64,000 nucleotides of DNA from Silene latifolia. Lineage: Eukaryota; Streptophyta; Magnoliopsida; Caryophyllales; Caryophyllaceae. Each line of letters opens with the position of its first letter. The stretch's first letter is position 1. The notes beneath the pieces were generated by a model. That model worked only from the letters and a program-made list of their open reading frames with translations. It did not search any database and was not told the DNA's origin. Below, piece by piece: positions 23,056-35,086 of this stretch. Both the position numbers and the translations under genes were made by a program. Location of the stretch: contig NC_133537.1 of assembly GCF_048544455.1 (NCBI RefSeq), positions 18,661,541-18,725,540 on the forward strand, given 5' to 3'.

Positions 23056-23502
23056 GACATCATTTAACTTTTAGTAAACTCTTGGAAAGGCAACCTGAAC
23101 AACCGGTTTCCTCTAGTATAATAACTAACTTACTCGCCCCTTTGTCTTTCTTTTACTGAAAAAACACAATTCAATTTATCCCTTTAATCAAAGATAATTG
23201 TAGACGATGAATCAACCACTAAACTCCCACACCCTACCCAATTCTGCTATATACGCTACACAACTGCCCATATCAGGTAAGCAACCACCCACCTTTTATG
23301 CCCTCTTTAAAATCTAAAATCCCAATCCAGAATAATCATTCTTACAAAAGAGAAGTGAAACAAAACTAAAAAAATTACCAGTTAAGATATGCGAGTACTT
23401 GGTAAGTTTTTTAGTGGGCTACTAAATCAAACGGATCATTATATATTACTGCACGAATTGAAATGCGTTTGTTTGTAATTAATTAATTTGGGGGTAGTTA
23501 GT

Positions 23503-23507
23503 GTAGG
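23503..23507. repeat. Target duplication (left) of the Copia element
   Basis: gtagg matches 28094-28098 immediately after the 3' LTR. Confidence 0.9.
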
Positions 23508-23708
23508 TGTTAGGATTAATTAATATTATTTGTATTAGTCAAATAAGTGTCGGTTAATATTGTGAAGCATCACAACCCAAAATTGTGAAGCATTGTGTCT
23601 CTTGTATGATAACCGTAATAGTTTTCTCTATAAAAAGAGCACACTGTTGTATATCTTGTTTTAACATAAGATTTAATAAAAGTATATCTCTTCCTATATT
23701 ATCTAACA
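23508..23708 (+). repeat. 5' LTR of the Copia element
   Basis: Starts TGTTAGG, ends CTAACA, 201 bp. A TATA-like tctataaaaag lies at about 23627-23637, whereas the 3' LTR has tctatataaag. An AATAAA-type signal lies near the end. Confidence 0.95.
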
Positions 23709-23709
23709 G

Positions 23710-23720
23710 TGGTACCAGCG
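23710..23720 (+). promoter_or_regulatory. Primer-binding site of the Copia element
   Basis: TGGTACCAGCG directly after the LTR plus one base; it resembles the initiator tRNA-Met complement TGGTATCAGAGC with changes. Confidence 0.75.
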
Positions 23721-23802
23721 AAAGGAGCGTATTTAAAAAAAAAAAGAGTTAGACCGTCTATAAAATTTAAAGCAATAATATTATACACAGTAGTAGTTCT
23801 TC

Positions 23803-26800
23803 ATGGCATCAGAAAATTTCATTCAGGCTGCAATTCCTCGTTTTGATGGTCATTATGATCATTGGAGTATGTTGATGGAGAATTTACTAAGATCAAAGGA
23901 ATTTTGGGATGTAATTGTTTCTGGCGTAGCAGAACCAACCAACCCTGGAAAATTGACAGATGCACAAAAATCCCAACTTGAAACCAAGAAGTTACAGGAT
24001 CTAAAGGCCAAGAACTATTTGTTTCAGGTCATAGACAGACCTATATTGGAGACCATTCTTTGCAAAGATTCTTCTAAAGATATTTGGGATGCCATGAAAA
24101 GAAAATACCAGGGAAACGCAAGGGCAAAGCGAGTGATGTTGCAGGGACTCCGTGAGGATTTTGATGGTCTGCGTATGAAGAAAGGGGAATCTGTTGATGA
24201 TTTCTTCTCAAGGATGATGGCAATCGTCAATAAGATGCGGATCCATGGGAAAAAGAAAGATGACTCCATAGTTGTAGATAAGATTCTTCGATCCCTCACA
24301 AAAGATTATAATTTTATTGTCTGTTCTATTGAAGAATCCAAAAATCTGGATGAACTCTCAATTGATGAATTACAAAATTCATTAAGAGTCCATGAGAGGA
24401 AGCTAGGCAGACAAGATGAAGAGGAGCAAGCGTTACAAATAACAACAAGAATCACTTCGTTATCACCTAATGATGGCAATCAAAGTACAGACAAAAGCAA
24501 CAAGGGGTCCAATAATCAAGGGAGATGGAGGGGTAGAGGACACCAGTCATGGAGCAATAGATCAAAGTTAGTAGACAAGTCTACAGTTCAATGTCATAGA
24601 TGTTGTAACTATGGGCATTATAAATTCGAATGTCGAACTAAATTGAGCAGTCGAGGAGGCAAAAAGTCCAATTATGCTGAAACTGAAGAAATTCCTGAAG
24701 AAATTTCTTTATTGACGGTCTTTGAAGAGAAAGAAGAAACACCGAGGAACATGTGGTATCTAGATTCTGGGTGCAACAACCATATGTATGGAGATAAGAA
24801 AGCATTCTCTGAGTTAGATGAATCCTACCGTGATGTTGTCAAGTTTGGTGACAATACAAGCATAAATGTCATAGGGAAAGGAAAGGTAATAGTTCAAACT
24901 GAAAACAACTTGACTCACACTATTTCTAATGTCCTTTAGGTCCCTGTTTTGAAGAAAATTTTCTTAGTGTGGGTCAACTACAAGAAAAGGGGTATGAGAT
25001 TTGCATAAAAAATGGATCATGCGAAATTCGTGATGCAAAGCAAGGTTTGATAGCAAATGTGAAAATGACGGAAAATAGATTGTTCCCGCTTTTCTTTCGA
25101 AATATCAGTCACTTGTGCCTCTCTACAAAATTGAAGGATAAGGCGTGGCTCTGGCATCTTCGATATGGGCACTTAAGCTTTCGAGGGCTTAAGACTTTGG
25201 TGGAAAAAGACATGGTGAGTTGTTTTCTTCCCATAATAACGCCATCTGAATTGTGTGAAGATTGTGTGATCGGCAAACAACATAGGGCACCATTTCTGAA
25301 AGAAAAAGTTCAGAGGGCAACGAAACTACTTGAAGTTGTGCATTCTGATCTTTGCGGGCCAATTAACCCCACATCCAATGGAAGAAAACGGTATCTTATT
25401 ACCTTTATTGATGATTTAAGTAGAAAAACATAGGTATATTTTTTACAAGAAAAATCTGAAGCCTTCACTGCATTCAAAAATTTCAAAGCCCTAGTTGAAA
25501 AGGAAACAGGAATTCATATCCGTGTACTTCACATAGATCGAGGAGGTGAATATAATTTATAAGAATTTAACATTTTCTGTGAGGAACATGTGATCAAGCG
25601 TCAACTCACAACAGCCTATACACCGCAACAAAATGGTGTGTGTGAAAGAAAGAATCGCACAATAATGAATATGGTGCATAGTATCTTGGTGATGAGCGGT
25701 GTTCCCAAGAGTTTCTGGCCCGAGGCAGTCAATTGAAGTATTCATATTCTAAACAGAAGTCCTACCTTTGCTGTTTAGAACGTAACTCCTGAAGAAGCTT
25801 GGAGCGGACCTAGACCTATGGTTGATCACCTTAGAGTTTTTGGAAGCATTGCATATGTCCATGTTCCGGATAAAAAAAGAAAAAAGTTAGATGATAAAGG
25901 AGAAAAATGCGTCTTTCTGGGAGTTAGCGATCAATCAAAAGCATATAGGCTTTATAATCCTATCACAAAAAGGATGCTCACTAGACGAGATGTCGTTTTC
26001 GATGAAGAAAATTTTTGGCCTTGGAAGAACGATAGTGATGTCAAGCAATTGGTTCCCGTGGATCTTGATGGTGAAAAACATGTTGTAGCAACGAAATCTC
26101 AACAAGTAGTTACTCCTAATGCTAACCAGCACGCAAATCCTGTTTCAACTTTAAACAATAGTGGTTATTAAGAACAAGCACGTGAAAACACACGATTAAG
26201 AAGACGGCCTGGATGGATGTCAGACTTTGAGGTACAATTACCTGGTCAAGATAATTCAAATGACATTCTTACACAATTTGCTATGTTCTCAGATTGTGAT
26301 CCCACAAAATATGAAGATGCTGCCAAGGAAAAAAATGGCAGAATGCTACGGATGAGAAAATAGCATCCATTGAAAAAAATAATACTTGGGAGTTAGTTGA
26401 TCTTCCAGAAGGAAAGAAGTCAATCAGTGTGAAATGGATGTACAAGACGAAGCTGAAGGAGAATGGAGATGTTCAAAAATATAAAGCTCGCCTTGTAGCT
26501 AAAGGGTATAAGCAGGAATTTGGCATAGATTACACTGAAGTTTTTGCTCCAGTTGCAAGACACGATACAATTCGGTTGATTGTAGCATTAGCAGCTTGCG
26601 AATCGTGGCCTATTTTCCAGTTTGATGTGAAATCAGCATTTTTGCAAGGAGAACTTCAAGAAGAGGTATTTGTTGATCAACCTCCTGGTTATGTGAAGTC
26701 AAGCAGTGTATAAAAAGTTTACAAACTAAAAAAGGCTTTATACGGACTAAAACAAGCACCGAGAGCTTGATATAGTCGTATAGATGCCTATTTTGTAAAG

Positions 26801-27838
26801 GAGAGATTTAAAAGATGTCCATATGAGCATACTCTTTATACCAAAGTTGAAGACGGTGGAAATATGCTTATGGTATGCTTATATGTAGACGATTTGATTT
26901 GTACTGGGAATGATAAGGCCATGTTCGAAATACTTAAGAAATCAATGATGGCTGAGTTTGATATGACTGATCTCGGTATAATGCATTATTTTCTTGGGAT
27001 AGAGGCACTTCAATCTGCCACTGGAATTTTTCTTTGTCAAAAGAAATATCTACAAGAGGTGTTGGATAGGTTTGGGATGTCAAACTGCAATTCTATTAGT
27101 ACTCCGATAGAACGAGGTACAAAGCTTGTAAAAGATCCTCTTGGAAGAAAAGTTAATAACACTTTGTACAAACAGATAGTTGGAAGTTTGATGTACTTGA
27201 CAGCAACTCGTCCCGATATTATGAATGTTGTAAGTATGGTTAGCAGGTATATGGAAAGTCCAAAAGAGACACATCTCTTAGCCGCAAAGAGAATCCTCCA
27301 TTACTTACGAGGAACTACAGAATTTGGGCTTTTCTATAGCAAAGGTGCAAAATCAGAACTGTTTGGATTTGGTGATAGTGATTATGCCGGAGACTTGGAT
27401 GATAGAAAAAGTACCTCTGGCTATGCGTTCATGCTCGGATCTACCGCTATTTCTTGGTGTTCTAAGAAGCAATCTATTGTCACTTTGTCAACCACCGAAG
27501 CAGAGTTTGTAGCTGCGGTAACACGTGCAAGTCAAGCCCCTTGGTTGCGAAACATCCTTGAAGAGCTTCAATTCAAGCAGAAATATTCTACTAAGTTATT
27601 TTGTGACAACAGTTCAGCTATTAAGCTCTCAAAGAATCCTGTTTTTCATGGGAAATGCAAGCACATAGACGTAAGATATCACTTAATGCGCGATCTTTCT
27701 AAGGAAGGAGTAATCGATCTAGTTTTCTGCAAAAGTACAGACCAAGTTGCTGATATATTTACAAAGCCTCTTACAGTGGATAGCTTTGAGAAATTCAGAA
27801 GATTGCTTGGAGTTTGCACTATGCAGGATGCAACTTGA
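23803..27838 (+). pseudogene. Copia gag-pol polyprotein with stops and frameshifts
   Basis: ATG 23803 opens a gag domain (AIPRFDGHYDHWSMLMENLL, UBN2 type) with a CX2CX4HX4C zinc knuckle (CHRCCNYGHYKFEC). The protease WYLDSGCNNHM follows at about 24755. A TAG at 24937 and a one-base deletion near 24955 break the frame. Frame 3 then carries GAG-pre-integrase (LWHLRYGHLS, CEDCVIGKQH) and integrase (VHSDLCGP, HIDRGGEY, PQQNGVCERKNR). Another one-base slip at the A-run near 26327 leads to reverse transcriptase (KWMYKTKLKENG, catalytic YVDD at 26882-26893) and RNase H (STTEAEF, DNSSAI, HIDVRYH), ending at TGA 27836. The stops look like Trp or Gln codons changed by single transitions. The protein would normally copy and integrate the element. 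Confidence 0.93.
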
Positions 27839-27881
27839 ATGAAGATGACAATGCAGTTAAACTACTTCCAAAGTTTAGTTT

Positions 27882-27892
27882 AAGGGAGGGAA
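27882..27892 (+). promoter_or_regulatory. Polypurine tract of the Copia element
   Basis: AAGGGAGGGAA lies directly before the 3' LTR at 27893; it primes plus-strand DNA synthesis. Confidence 0.85.
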
Positions 27893-28093
27893 TGTTAGGA
27901 TTAGTTAATATTATTTGTATTAGTCAAATAAGTGTCCGTTAATATTGTGAAGCATCACAACCCAAAATTGTGAAGCATTGTGCCTCTGGTATGATAACCG
28001 TAATAGTTTGCTCTATATAAAGAGCACACTGTTGTATATCTTGTTTTAACATAAGATTTAATAAAAGTATATCTCTTCCTATATTATCTAACA
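27893..28093 (+). repeat. 3' LTR of the Copia element
   Basis: 201 bp, the same ends as the 5' LTR, with six substitutions and no indels between the pair. Followed by gtagg. Confidence 0.95.
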
Positions 28094-28741
28094 GTAGGAG
28101 GGTTAGCAAAAGGACATGGAACACCTTATGATTGATTGATGATTTGGGGGTTAGGTTAGTGCAAGAGAGTGAGGACATTGGGCACCATTTATGCCACCTA
28201 GTGAGTATAGGAAACAACATTAAACCACCATTTTGACAGCTTGGACCTCATTTATCCACCGTCAAAACATACGACTTCACAACGAATGCAGTTAAGTAAA
28301 TGGGAAATTAGGGTTGTGAAAACATTGTCAAATTTAAGAAATTTACGCAACTTGGTGGTGTGGGTGTTGTGTGTGTTGGTTATTGAGGACAGGAGGAGGT
28401 AAGGGAGGGAGTAAATGATTAATGTATTTTAATGATTAATTAAGAATGATAAATGAAGGAGGAAGAAGAAATGAAAGCAAATAATAAAACCCAAGTAGAA
28501 AAAAAAGGGATTTGAGGAGAATGAAGAAATGAAAAGGGAAGGAGGAAGAAGGGAGAAGAAGAAATGAATAAAAATAGTCACCTGTTGGATAACCAGTGCT
28601 ATCAGGTAAAATATGAGATCAGTTCAGTATAAGTTGAATGATGTTAAAGTTCGGATTTTTCTCAGTTAAACATTAAGTTGGATTAATATGACAAGAGGAG
28701 ATTTATGTTGGATTATTTTTATGAAATAAACCTATAATAAA

Positions 28742-29039
28742 TGAGTGCAAAATGGAATAATCAAAGATTCAAAGGTACACAAGTGCCATACATTCAGACT
28801 TAACCGTAGACAACAACTTTATCTGATTAAATGTTGTCAACTCCAAGTTATATTACGATGGATTAGTTAATGTTCTTAAATTCAAGGAAATGAAGAATAT
28901 CGTTTATATAAATGAAAAATGGTTCAATATGAAACTACAACTAGATATTACTTGACCGATGAGAAAACTTTGCCATATAGTTTATATAATGACAAATGTT
29001 TCATTTTTTTCGACAACGGTAAACTGTTATAAATAAAAA
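28742..29039. other. Intergenic stretch, nothing recognised
   Basis: AT-rich sequence between the Mutator-like element and the TPR gene remnant. No coding, RNA or repeat signature seen. Confidence 0.4.
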
Positions 29040-29981
29040 CGAGTACGTAGGATACATTTAAAGTATAAACAAAGGGGTATTAGCGACCCCAAAACTACTT
29101 GATACCCAAGTAACAGAAGAAACAGTACAAGTAGTTTCAAGCGAAGAAACAAGGCGAATTTTCTTGAACGGTGGATAGTAATGAGCGTCAAACTCGATAA
29201 GGTGGACATAATTCCGCTTCCTCCTCATAACGGCAACAATAGTGCGGGTGTACCCGCAAAAAGAAGCTGAAAACATAGATCGTTTCTTTAACGTGGCAGA
29301 AGCACGACCCTTGGAGTCTTTAGTGTGGTACCGATGCACAATAGGTTCGTCGCTGGTATGTGAAAGATCCCTAACCGCAGCAAACTCAAACCGGACCGAT
29401 GATATCTTAGTAGGATAGGGAGATGTGAATTAAGTCGTGTCTTCTTATCAACTTGTACGTCGGCCTCCTCCTTAACTAACTCAACCCTTTCGTGTTCAAT
29501 ATAACCAATGTGTAAACAGTTCTCCGGTGTAGGAGAAGAGGTGGGAACTTCTGCCGTCCCATGAAAGTCGTCATGGGGAGTTCCCGTCTGGATGGTTTTA
29601 GAAATGAGGGGACGAACCCTCATAAAAGACATGGACCTTGGGTGGTAGAATCCCAAATTTGTGCCATGTAACAAACTATCATAATATTGAGATGATAAAT
29701 GTAGTGTATTATGAGGCCGCTTCTTGTTGGTGATTCAGAATTGAGGAGTTTTTGAGGTAGGTGAGGAGGAAGAATTACAAACCTGTGTACCATTCGAGAC
29801 CTCATCAGGCGCGCTGCCATTATTAGAATTCATAGGCACATCTGGTGGACTATTAAGATCACAACCACCAGGCGAAACTAAATCCGACAAGAGTGTTTTC
29901 TTTCCCTTCAATTTCAGAGCATAACGACGAGGTACAAGTTGCAGTCTCGACCATCTTCTCCACCATTCCAACAATTTGATC
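29040..29981 (-). other. Possible 3' part of the broken TPR gene
   Basis: Minus-strand frames continue leftward from the TPR reading with a basic segment (LLEWWRRWSRLQLVPRRYAL, about 29988-29930) and a Ser/Asn/Pro-rich stretch to about 29735. Further short frames reach about 29058. Frames shift repeatedly and no domain is recognised. It may be degraded coding sequence, exon-intron sequence or 3' UTR of the same gene. Confidence 0.3.
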
Positions 29982-30548
29982 TTAGGGAGAGGAAACAAAC
30001 AGTTTCCCTACTCGAATATCTTCTGCATCTAAGGACTCAACGACTACACGCTTACCATTTTTGTTAATTACAAGAGACTGCTTTACGGATTCCATCTCGT
30101 GAATAATATCTTTATTATGAGGCTCAATCAAATTTGCCTCCTCCAAAGTAGTACATGCCTCTGATAACCTGTTCAATTTTTTAAGGGCTACCGCCTTACG
30201 AAAAAGAGCTTTAGCATTGCGAGGAAAGAAATTTAAAACCATAGAACAGTATGTCAAAGCCACCTCAGAAGCTTGAAGCTTATTCGCACACGCTGTTAAA
30301 TTTAAACACAAAGAAACAGCGAGCGATAAAGATGAATTTAAATCAATCACGCTTTCCTCTGTGAGAGACGAACTCAGTAAATGACATGCCTTATCATAAC
30401 ACTCACCCACCTGATCAAACTGATTTTGTCGAAAAAGATTATTACCAAAATCCTTAAGGGCTTGAATTTGAGAAATAGGTGAATAATCTAATTGTGTATG
30501 GGCCTTCAGAAATGCAACTTCCTCAGCCGACAACTTCTCATTACCATA
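29982..30548 (-). pseudogene. TPR-domain protein gene fragment
   Basis: The open minus-strand reading of about 185 residues holds three tetratricopeptide repeats: ALKDFGNNLFRQNQFDQVGE, then CLNLTACANKLQASEVALTY, then AKALFRKAVALKKLNRLSEA. This three-repeat block resembles the C-terminal TPR domain of immunophilin- and AIP-like co-chaperones, which bind the C-termini of Hsp90/Hsp70. No isomerase domain is visible. The 5' side is cut off at 30606 by a Tat gag fragment and the reading ends at a TAA near 29982, so the gene is probably broken. It could instead be one exon of a larger gene. Confidence 0.6.
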
Positions 30549-30605
30549 AAAAAGACAAAGTATTCAAAAAACTCGGCACTAGAAATGGAAGTAAAAGTTG
30601 CAAAC

Positions 30606-32494
30606 TCGGGTGTGGAGTTATGTGCTACATTTAGCTTGGCCAAAGCTTGCAGTAAAGCCTGGCGATGTGGGAATGGGCTTGCTACTAATTGCCAGACTGA
30701 AAGATCAGCCTTTGTTTTCTGTAATTGCTTGAGCAAATGATCAGTGGAGTCATCTTCGTTATCATTTGGTGTGATAACGTTGGTTGGACCATTTTGAGTA
30801 GTACTTTGAAATGGACGCCCCGAACGAGTTAGGTGGTCCACATCTTGGTCTTCACCATTTTGGACTATTTCCTTGACTAAGGAGTGTTCAATGAGATACT
30901 CGTCTTCATCATCATCGGCCTATACTCTATTGACTGTAGCTAGTTCCCTCATTCTCATGATCTCGTCCTCTAATTGTGTGATTTGGTCGACTAGTTTATC
31001 AACCACGGCGACTATTTCTTGCATAGTGGCATTTTGAGAAACGATTAGTGGCGCATGTTCTTTAGGTGTCGCATTGGGGTCATGTAAAGTTGTCACCACA
31101 TTTTCCAATTCTGAAACTTGCCTATCCACACTCTCTGCCCATGCGGTGAAGTCGGCAATGGTAGGGGAAATGGTAGAGTATAACCCCTCATTCTCGATCG
31201 CGTGGATCTTGTCTTTGACTGGAGAAATGAGGTGTGAACAATCTAAGGTAGATTCTTCACTTGTGATCACTAGAATTCCAAGAGGATTCTGACTGTTGTT
31301 GGGCTTACCTCCCGGCGGTATTGGTAGTCGACCATCCTCTATCATGTCTTGAAGCACATTTTTTAATTTGTAGCATTTTTCTGTGTCATGCCCCTTACCC
31401 CTATGATATTCGCAGTATGAGTTCTCGTCCCAGAACTTGGACTTCTTTTCAGGTTCGGGCGTAGGTCCTATGGGTTGGAGTTTGCCTTGTTTCATTAGCC
31501 TTTTTAGAGCATTGGAGTAAGTGTCCCCAAGATTTGTAAATTTCCTTGGTGGGGCACTCTTCTTGGATGGCTCGAGGAGGTTAACTTCATCGGTCTTGCT
31601 AGTGGAGCCGTAAGAACGACTCGTTGAGCCTTGATATCCTCGACCTACCGTTTTGGACAAGAGCCCTTTACGGATGTCATCTTCGATCCTCGTTCCTAGT
31701 ACGGTTAAGTCCTTGAAAGTTTTAATGTTTTGGTACCTCAAATGATTGGCATAGATGGGCTTTAGGTTGTCCACGAATTTCTCCACGAGGGTAGCCTCAT
31801 CCGGGCGTTCAACTAGTTGGGTACTAGTCTTCCTCCACCTACTTAGGAAGTCGGTGAAACCTTCTTTGTCATTTTGAGTAAGAACCTCTAAAGTGCGCAT
31901 GTTAACTTGGATCTCAGCATTATCCGCATATTGCTTAGCAAACTCGACCGCGGTGTCTTCCCAAGTAGCGATGTTCTTGTGTTCTAGAGAGTAGAACCAT
32001 TGCTTTGGGATGGTGTCAAGAGATGAAGGAAAGATCCTTAAGAACATCTCAGGTTTAATGCCTTTGATAGACATATAGTCCTTGAAAGCACGGATGTGGT
32101 TCAAAGGGTTTTCATGCCCCTTGAATTTAGGGATATCCGTCATGTTGAAGTTGGTTGGCAACTGGGAACTCACGGCCTCATACTTGCGATTATTCTCCCT
32201 ATAAATGTTATCCCCTTTAAGATACATCAATTGCTCCTCTAAGTATTGGAGTCGTTTCTCAGCTGCAGTCATACCCATGGGAGGGTTTTCGTCCCTGAAG
32301 TCATTCACGAAGTCATCAACGATTTCACTTTCTCGAGGAGGCAACGTCGCTTCTACGGCATAGATCCGGCCCTCGATGGTGTCAAGGCGATCATACACTT
32401 GGTCTTGGGTAACTTGGAGTTGAGCTAGCGCGGTTAGGATTCGATCATTACCATTTTGGAGTTGATTGAAGTTCGCGTCGCTTGTTTCAGGCAT
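30606..32494 (-). pseudogene. Tat-lineage gag (copy 1), truncated at its C-terminus
   Basis: ATG at 32494 (minus) opens 524 codons to a TAG at about 30920; copy 2 has Trp there. After the stop the frame continues to 30606, where homology to copy 2 (47733-50192) ends abruptly. The reading holds a retrotransposon gag core (FKGHENPLNHIRAFKDYM, FPSSLDTIPKQWFYSL). A zinc-knuckle-like CEYHRGKGHDTEKC (C-X2-H-X4-H-X4-C) follows, as does a predicted coiled-coil tail. Gag packages the element RNA into particles. No pol follows. Confidence 0.9.
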
Positions 32495-33262
32495 CTTGGA
32501 AACTGGATAAGAGATCGACGACGAATCAAAACACGATCGACCATTCTAGCACACTTACTAAGAAAGAAATGTTTTGACTGGTGAAGTGGGTGTGTGCCAC
32601 TTGTGTCAGTGAGCTTTTGAAGAAATGACAAGATTTGAAAAATGTTGGTCCTAGTCAACTTTAGTGTAGTTGTAGGAGTGGACTCGAAGTGAGGTTTTGA
32701 AATGGGCTTGGGCCCGAATTTTGACTCGACAAATGGACAGAGTTTTGACTTGGTTTTGCGTTAATTATTGGCCTTTTTTCAAAATTTACATCTTAAAAGG
32801 GATTTTGATTTTACAAAAATCGTCATGGTTTAGAAAGGGTGATCACGTAAGGTACAAACATTTATACAAGCATTATAACGGGATGCTGAGTGCATTTAAA
32901 AGGGTTTTGGTTTAAAGGGTGGGTTGCCATACCAAACAATCAAACCCGAAGTCTGTGGAGAGGCTCTTACCAAACAAGAGTAAGGCCGATTCCTAGTCCA
33001 TTTCCTCAATAAGTGAAAGTCCTTAATACAAACAAGAGTAAGTACCATGGTATGGATGACGTCAATCGCTATCCATCCTTAGGCTCAAATAAGAATTAGG
33101 ACCGTTTAGACGGGACGATTGGTCGAATGGGTTGGGTTGGGCCTAGGAAGGCCGAATAAACGATCTAGGAAGACCGAGTTATGAAAACCGACAATTGCCT
33201 TGTACAAACTATTCCCTAACCTTGTTCAAGTTTCACCCTTTTGGCTATACGTAAGTGTATTA
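32495..33262 (-). other. 5' leader of Tat copy 1
   Basis: Sequence between the primer-binding site and the gag start. Bases 32495-33070 match 49617-50192 with 11 differences that I counted over 576 bp (about 1.9 percent), nearly all transitions. The remainder (33071-33262) resembles, in inverse orientation, the leader after the plus-strand LTR at 54231-54440. Confidence 0.8.
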
Positions 33263-33280
33263 TCCCCAGCGGAGTCGCCA
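33263..33280 (-). promoter_or_regulatory. Primer-binding site of the Tat element (minus)
   Basis: On the minus strand TGGCGACTCCGCTGGGGA, identical to 54213-54230. From memory this form occurs in Tat/Ogre/Retand elements with a tRNA-Arg-type primer. It sits three bases from the LTR end at 33284. Confidence 0.85.
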
Positions 33281-33966
33281 AACTGTGGACATGGGGCCAC
33301 GGGGGCGCTTGGGAAACAAGCGTTTGCATTTGTGGAGTCGCCACCAATTTATTGTGGAAAATTGGAAACCGTTCGAATACCTCGTGTCATGTCAAGACAC
33401 AAAGTAGTGACATGAACACCAAGAACTCGTTACCCTTAGCATTCTATGTCTATAATGACTCTCGTGGATGCCAATGAACACGGATGTTCACAGAGATCTG
33501 GAGTAAGGGGTGAGGGTACGTATTAGGAAGCTCTTTTGATCGAACACCTAATCCCGCCCGCCTCGATAGCGGCCTCTACTAATGATTAGGGAAGTTATTC
33601 GTACTCGATATATCGTCGATTATATGCATGCAATGCAACATCCAAGTTTTAATCCTAACATGTGAAGATTTAGCTAAGTCGGTGAACAATTAATTTAGCA
33701 TACAATAAATGTCAAAGTAGGGATTTAAGCTCAATTACATGTGAAGGCATACAAATGGTACAATAAAAGAAATACAATAAAGAAAATTACAATAATTACA
33801 ATGGATTCAATGATTTATGTCGAAAATACTTTCAAAACGGATAATTTGAGAAAGAACAAAACAAACAAATAAACGAACAGAAATTAGGCGATAATACGAT
33901 TAATAGTTAATTAAATACGAACTAATTAAACTAGGTCAAGGCAGAACGGAAGTTCAGAGACAGAAG

Positions 33967-34045
33967 TCAACTTGGAACAGGCGCAGCAGAGCTGCGCCCT
34001 CTGGAAGAGGCGCAACAGTTGCTGCGTCTGTTCCAAGGGTGAGTT
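33967..34045. repeat. Paired GCGCAGCAG hairpin module, LTR B no. 1
   Basis: Two short inverted repeats side by side (gcgcagcag..ctgcgcc and gcgcaacagttgctgcgtc), bounded by ttggaacag and ctgttccaa, making a larger dyad. Confidence 0.8.
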
Positions 34046-34566
34046 CTGGCTATGAAGCCGGAACTGCAAATCGTTAATGTTAATCGGTGAACTTAAGGAT
34101 TAATTATGATATTCGACTCGGATGAAAGTGATTTAATGGATTAATTACATGCGAATGAGTCATAAAAACGATGAAACATGGATGGGACGAATGCAAACAA
34201 ATTAATTACATGAATGAAAGATTGATTAGTGACATAGGTGAACTAAATAGGCTAAATATGACAAATTAATGACAAATTAATGACGAATACAACAATAGAC
34301 AGATGGAAATATATCAAAGGTCGAATTCCAGAAACTCAATATGAAAAAATTGAATCTCTACAACCCGGATTGATTTTAATGACGAAAACCCGCAAATATT
34401 TGATTACTTGGGATTTGAGTCGGGATTTAATGATGAATTAAACTTATTAATGATGATAAATAATATACATGTGAAATTATTGTGCTATTTTGTCAAGAAA
34501 ATGAAGAACAAACGAAAACAAATAATGAAAGACGAATTGACAGAGGACGAAGGAAGAAGAAAGGAA

Positions 34567-34645
34567 GCAGGAACTGCGGCAGCCTCACGAAGAGGCGCAG
34601 CAGGTGCTGCGTCCTTTCGAAGAGGCGCAGCAGTTGCTGCGTCCT
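34567..34645. repeat. Paired GCGCAGCAG hairpin module, LTR B no. 2
   Basis: gaagaggcgcagcaggtgctgcgtcctttc followed closely by a second copy, gaagaggcgcagcagttgctgcgtcc; each half can fold. Confidence 0.8.
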
Positions 34646-35086
34646 TTCTCGACGGTCATCTTCTGGTAATCCGTAAAAAGGCTTTTAAAACATGGTTTTA
34701 TAAATCGGTTTTAAGAAGTATTTTCGACATAAACCTTACATTAATGATACAAAAGGTAAATAACAATAAATAAAGAAGGATTTACACCCTCAGACTTACA
34801 TGTTTGACGAAACGAGATGAACTAAGTTTATGATTAGTGATGCTCGACTCGAATGTAATGAAACTGCCCTCGTAAGAGGAAAACGATTAAGATTAATTAA
34901 GTTGATTGATTGGGGAGTTGGTCAAATTGGTCGGTCATGCAAACGAGGCTGGTACTCAGAAGGATCCGAGCTTACGTGGTCGAATGTTCAAGCACGTAGG
35001 CGCCAAAAAGTAAGAACGTGGTCTAGAATGCAAAGGGAGAAGAGAAGCGCGGATACTCGCGTGAGAAATATGAGGAGCGAAGGCTC

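Larger units (their letters stand above)
23508..28093 (+). mobile_element. Complete Copia retrotransposon (Tnt1-like) with both LTRs
   Basis: Two 201-bp LTRs (23508-23708 and 27893-28093), a primer-binding site, one gag-pol reading (23803-27838), a polypurine tract and a matching 5-bp target duplication gtagg define a structurally complete 4586-bp element. The LTRs differ at six positions. Gag-pol contains stops and frameshifts, so the copy is not autonomous. It is nested in the Mutator-like element. Confidence 0.95.
22054..28732. mobile_element. Non-autonomous Mutator-like element holding two nested insertions
   Basis: Inverted arms begin GGGTTATTTTATG at 22054 and, on the opposite strand from 28732, GGTTTATTTCATA. 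Over the first 95 bases I count 16 mismatches (about 83 percent identity). Both ends carry tataataaa. The hAT-like element (22149-23055) cuts the left arm, and the right arm keeps the uninterrupted version. The Copia element (23508-28093) lies in the interior. Removing both insertions and their duplications leaves about 1.17 kb without transposase. The native interior includes 23064-23507 and 28094-28637, the latter with a purine-rich tract at about 28440-28570. Confidence 0.85.

Noticed and set aside
32246..32428. Plus-strand ORF also found at 49329-49550
   Set aside because: Antisense shadow of the gag start, shared only because the gag copies are homologous.
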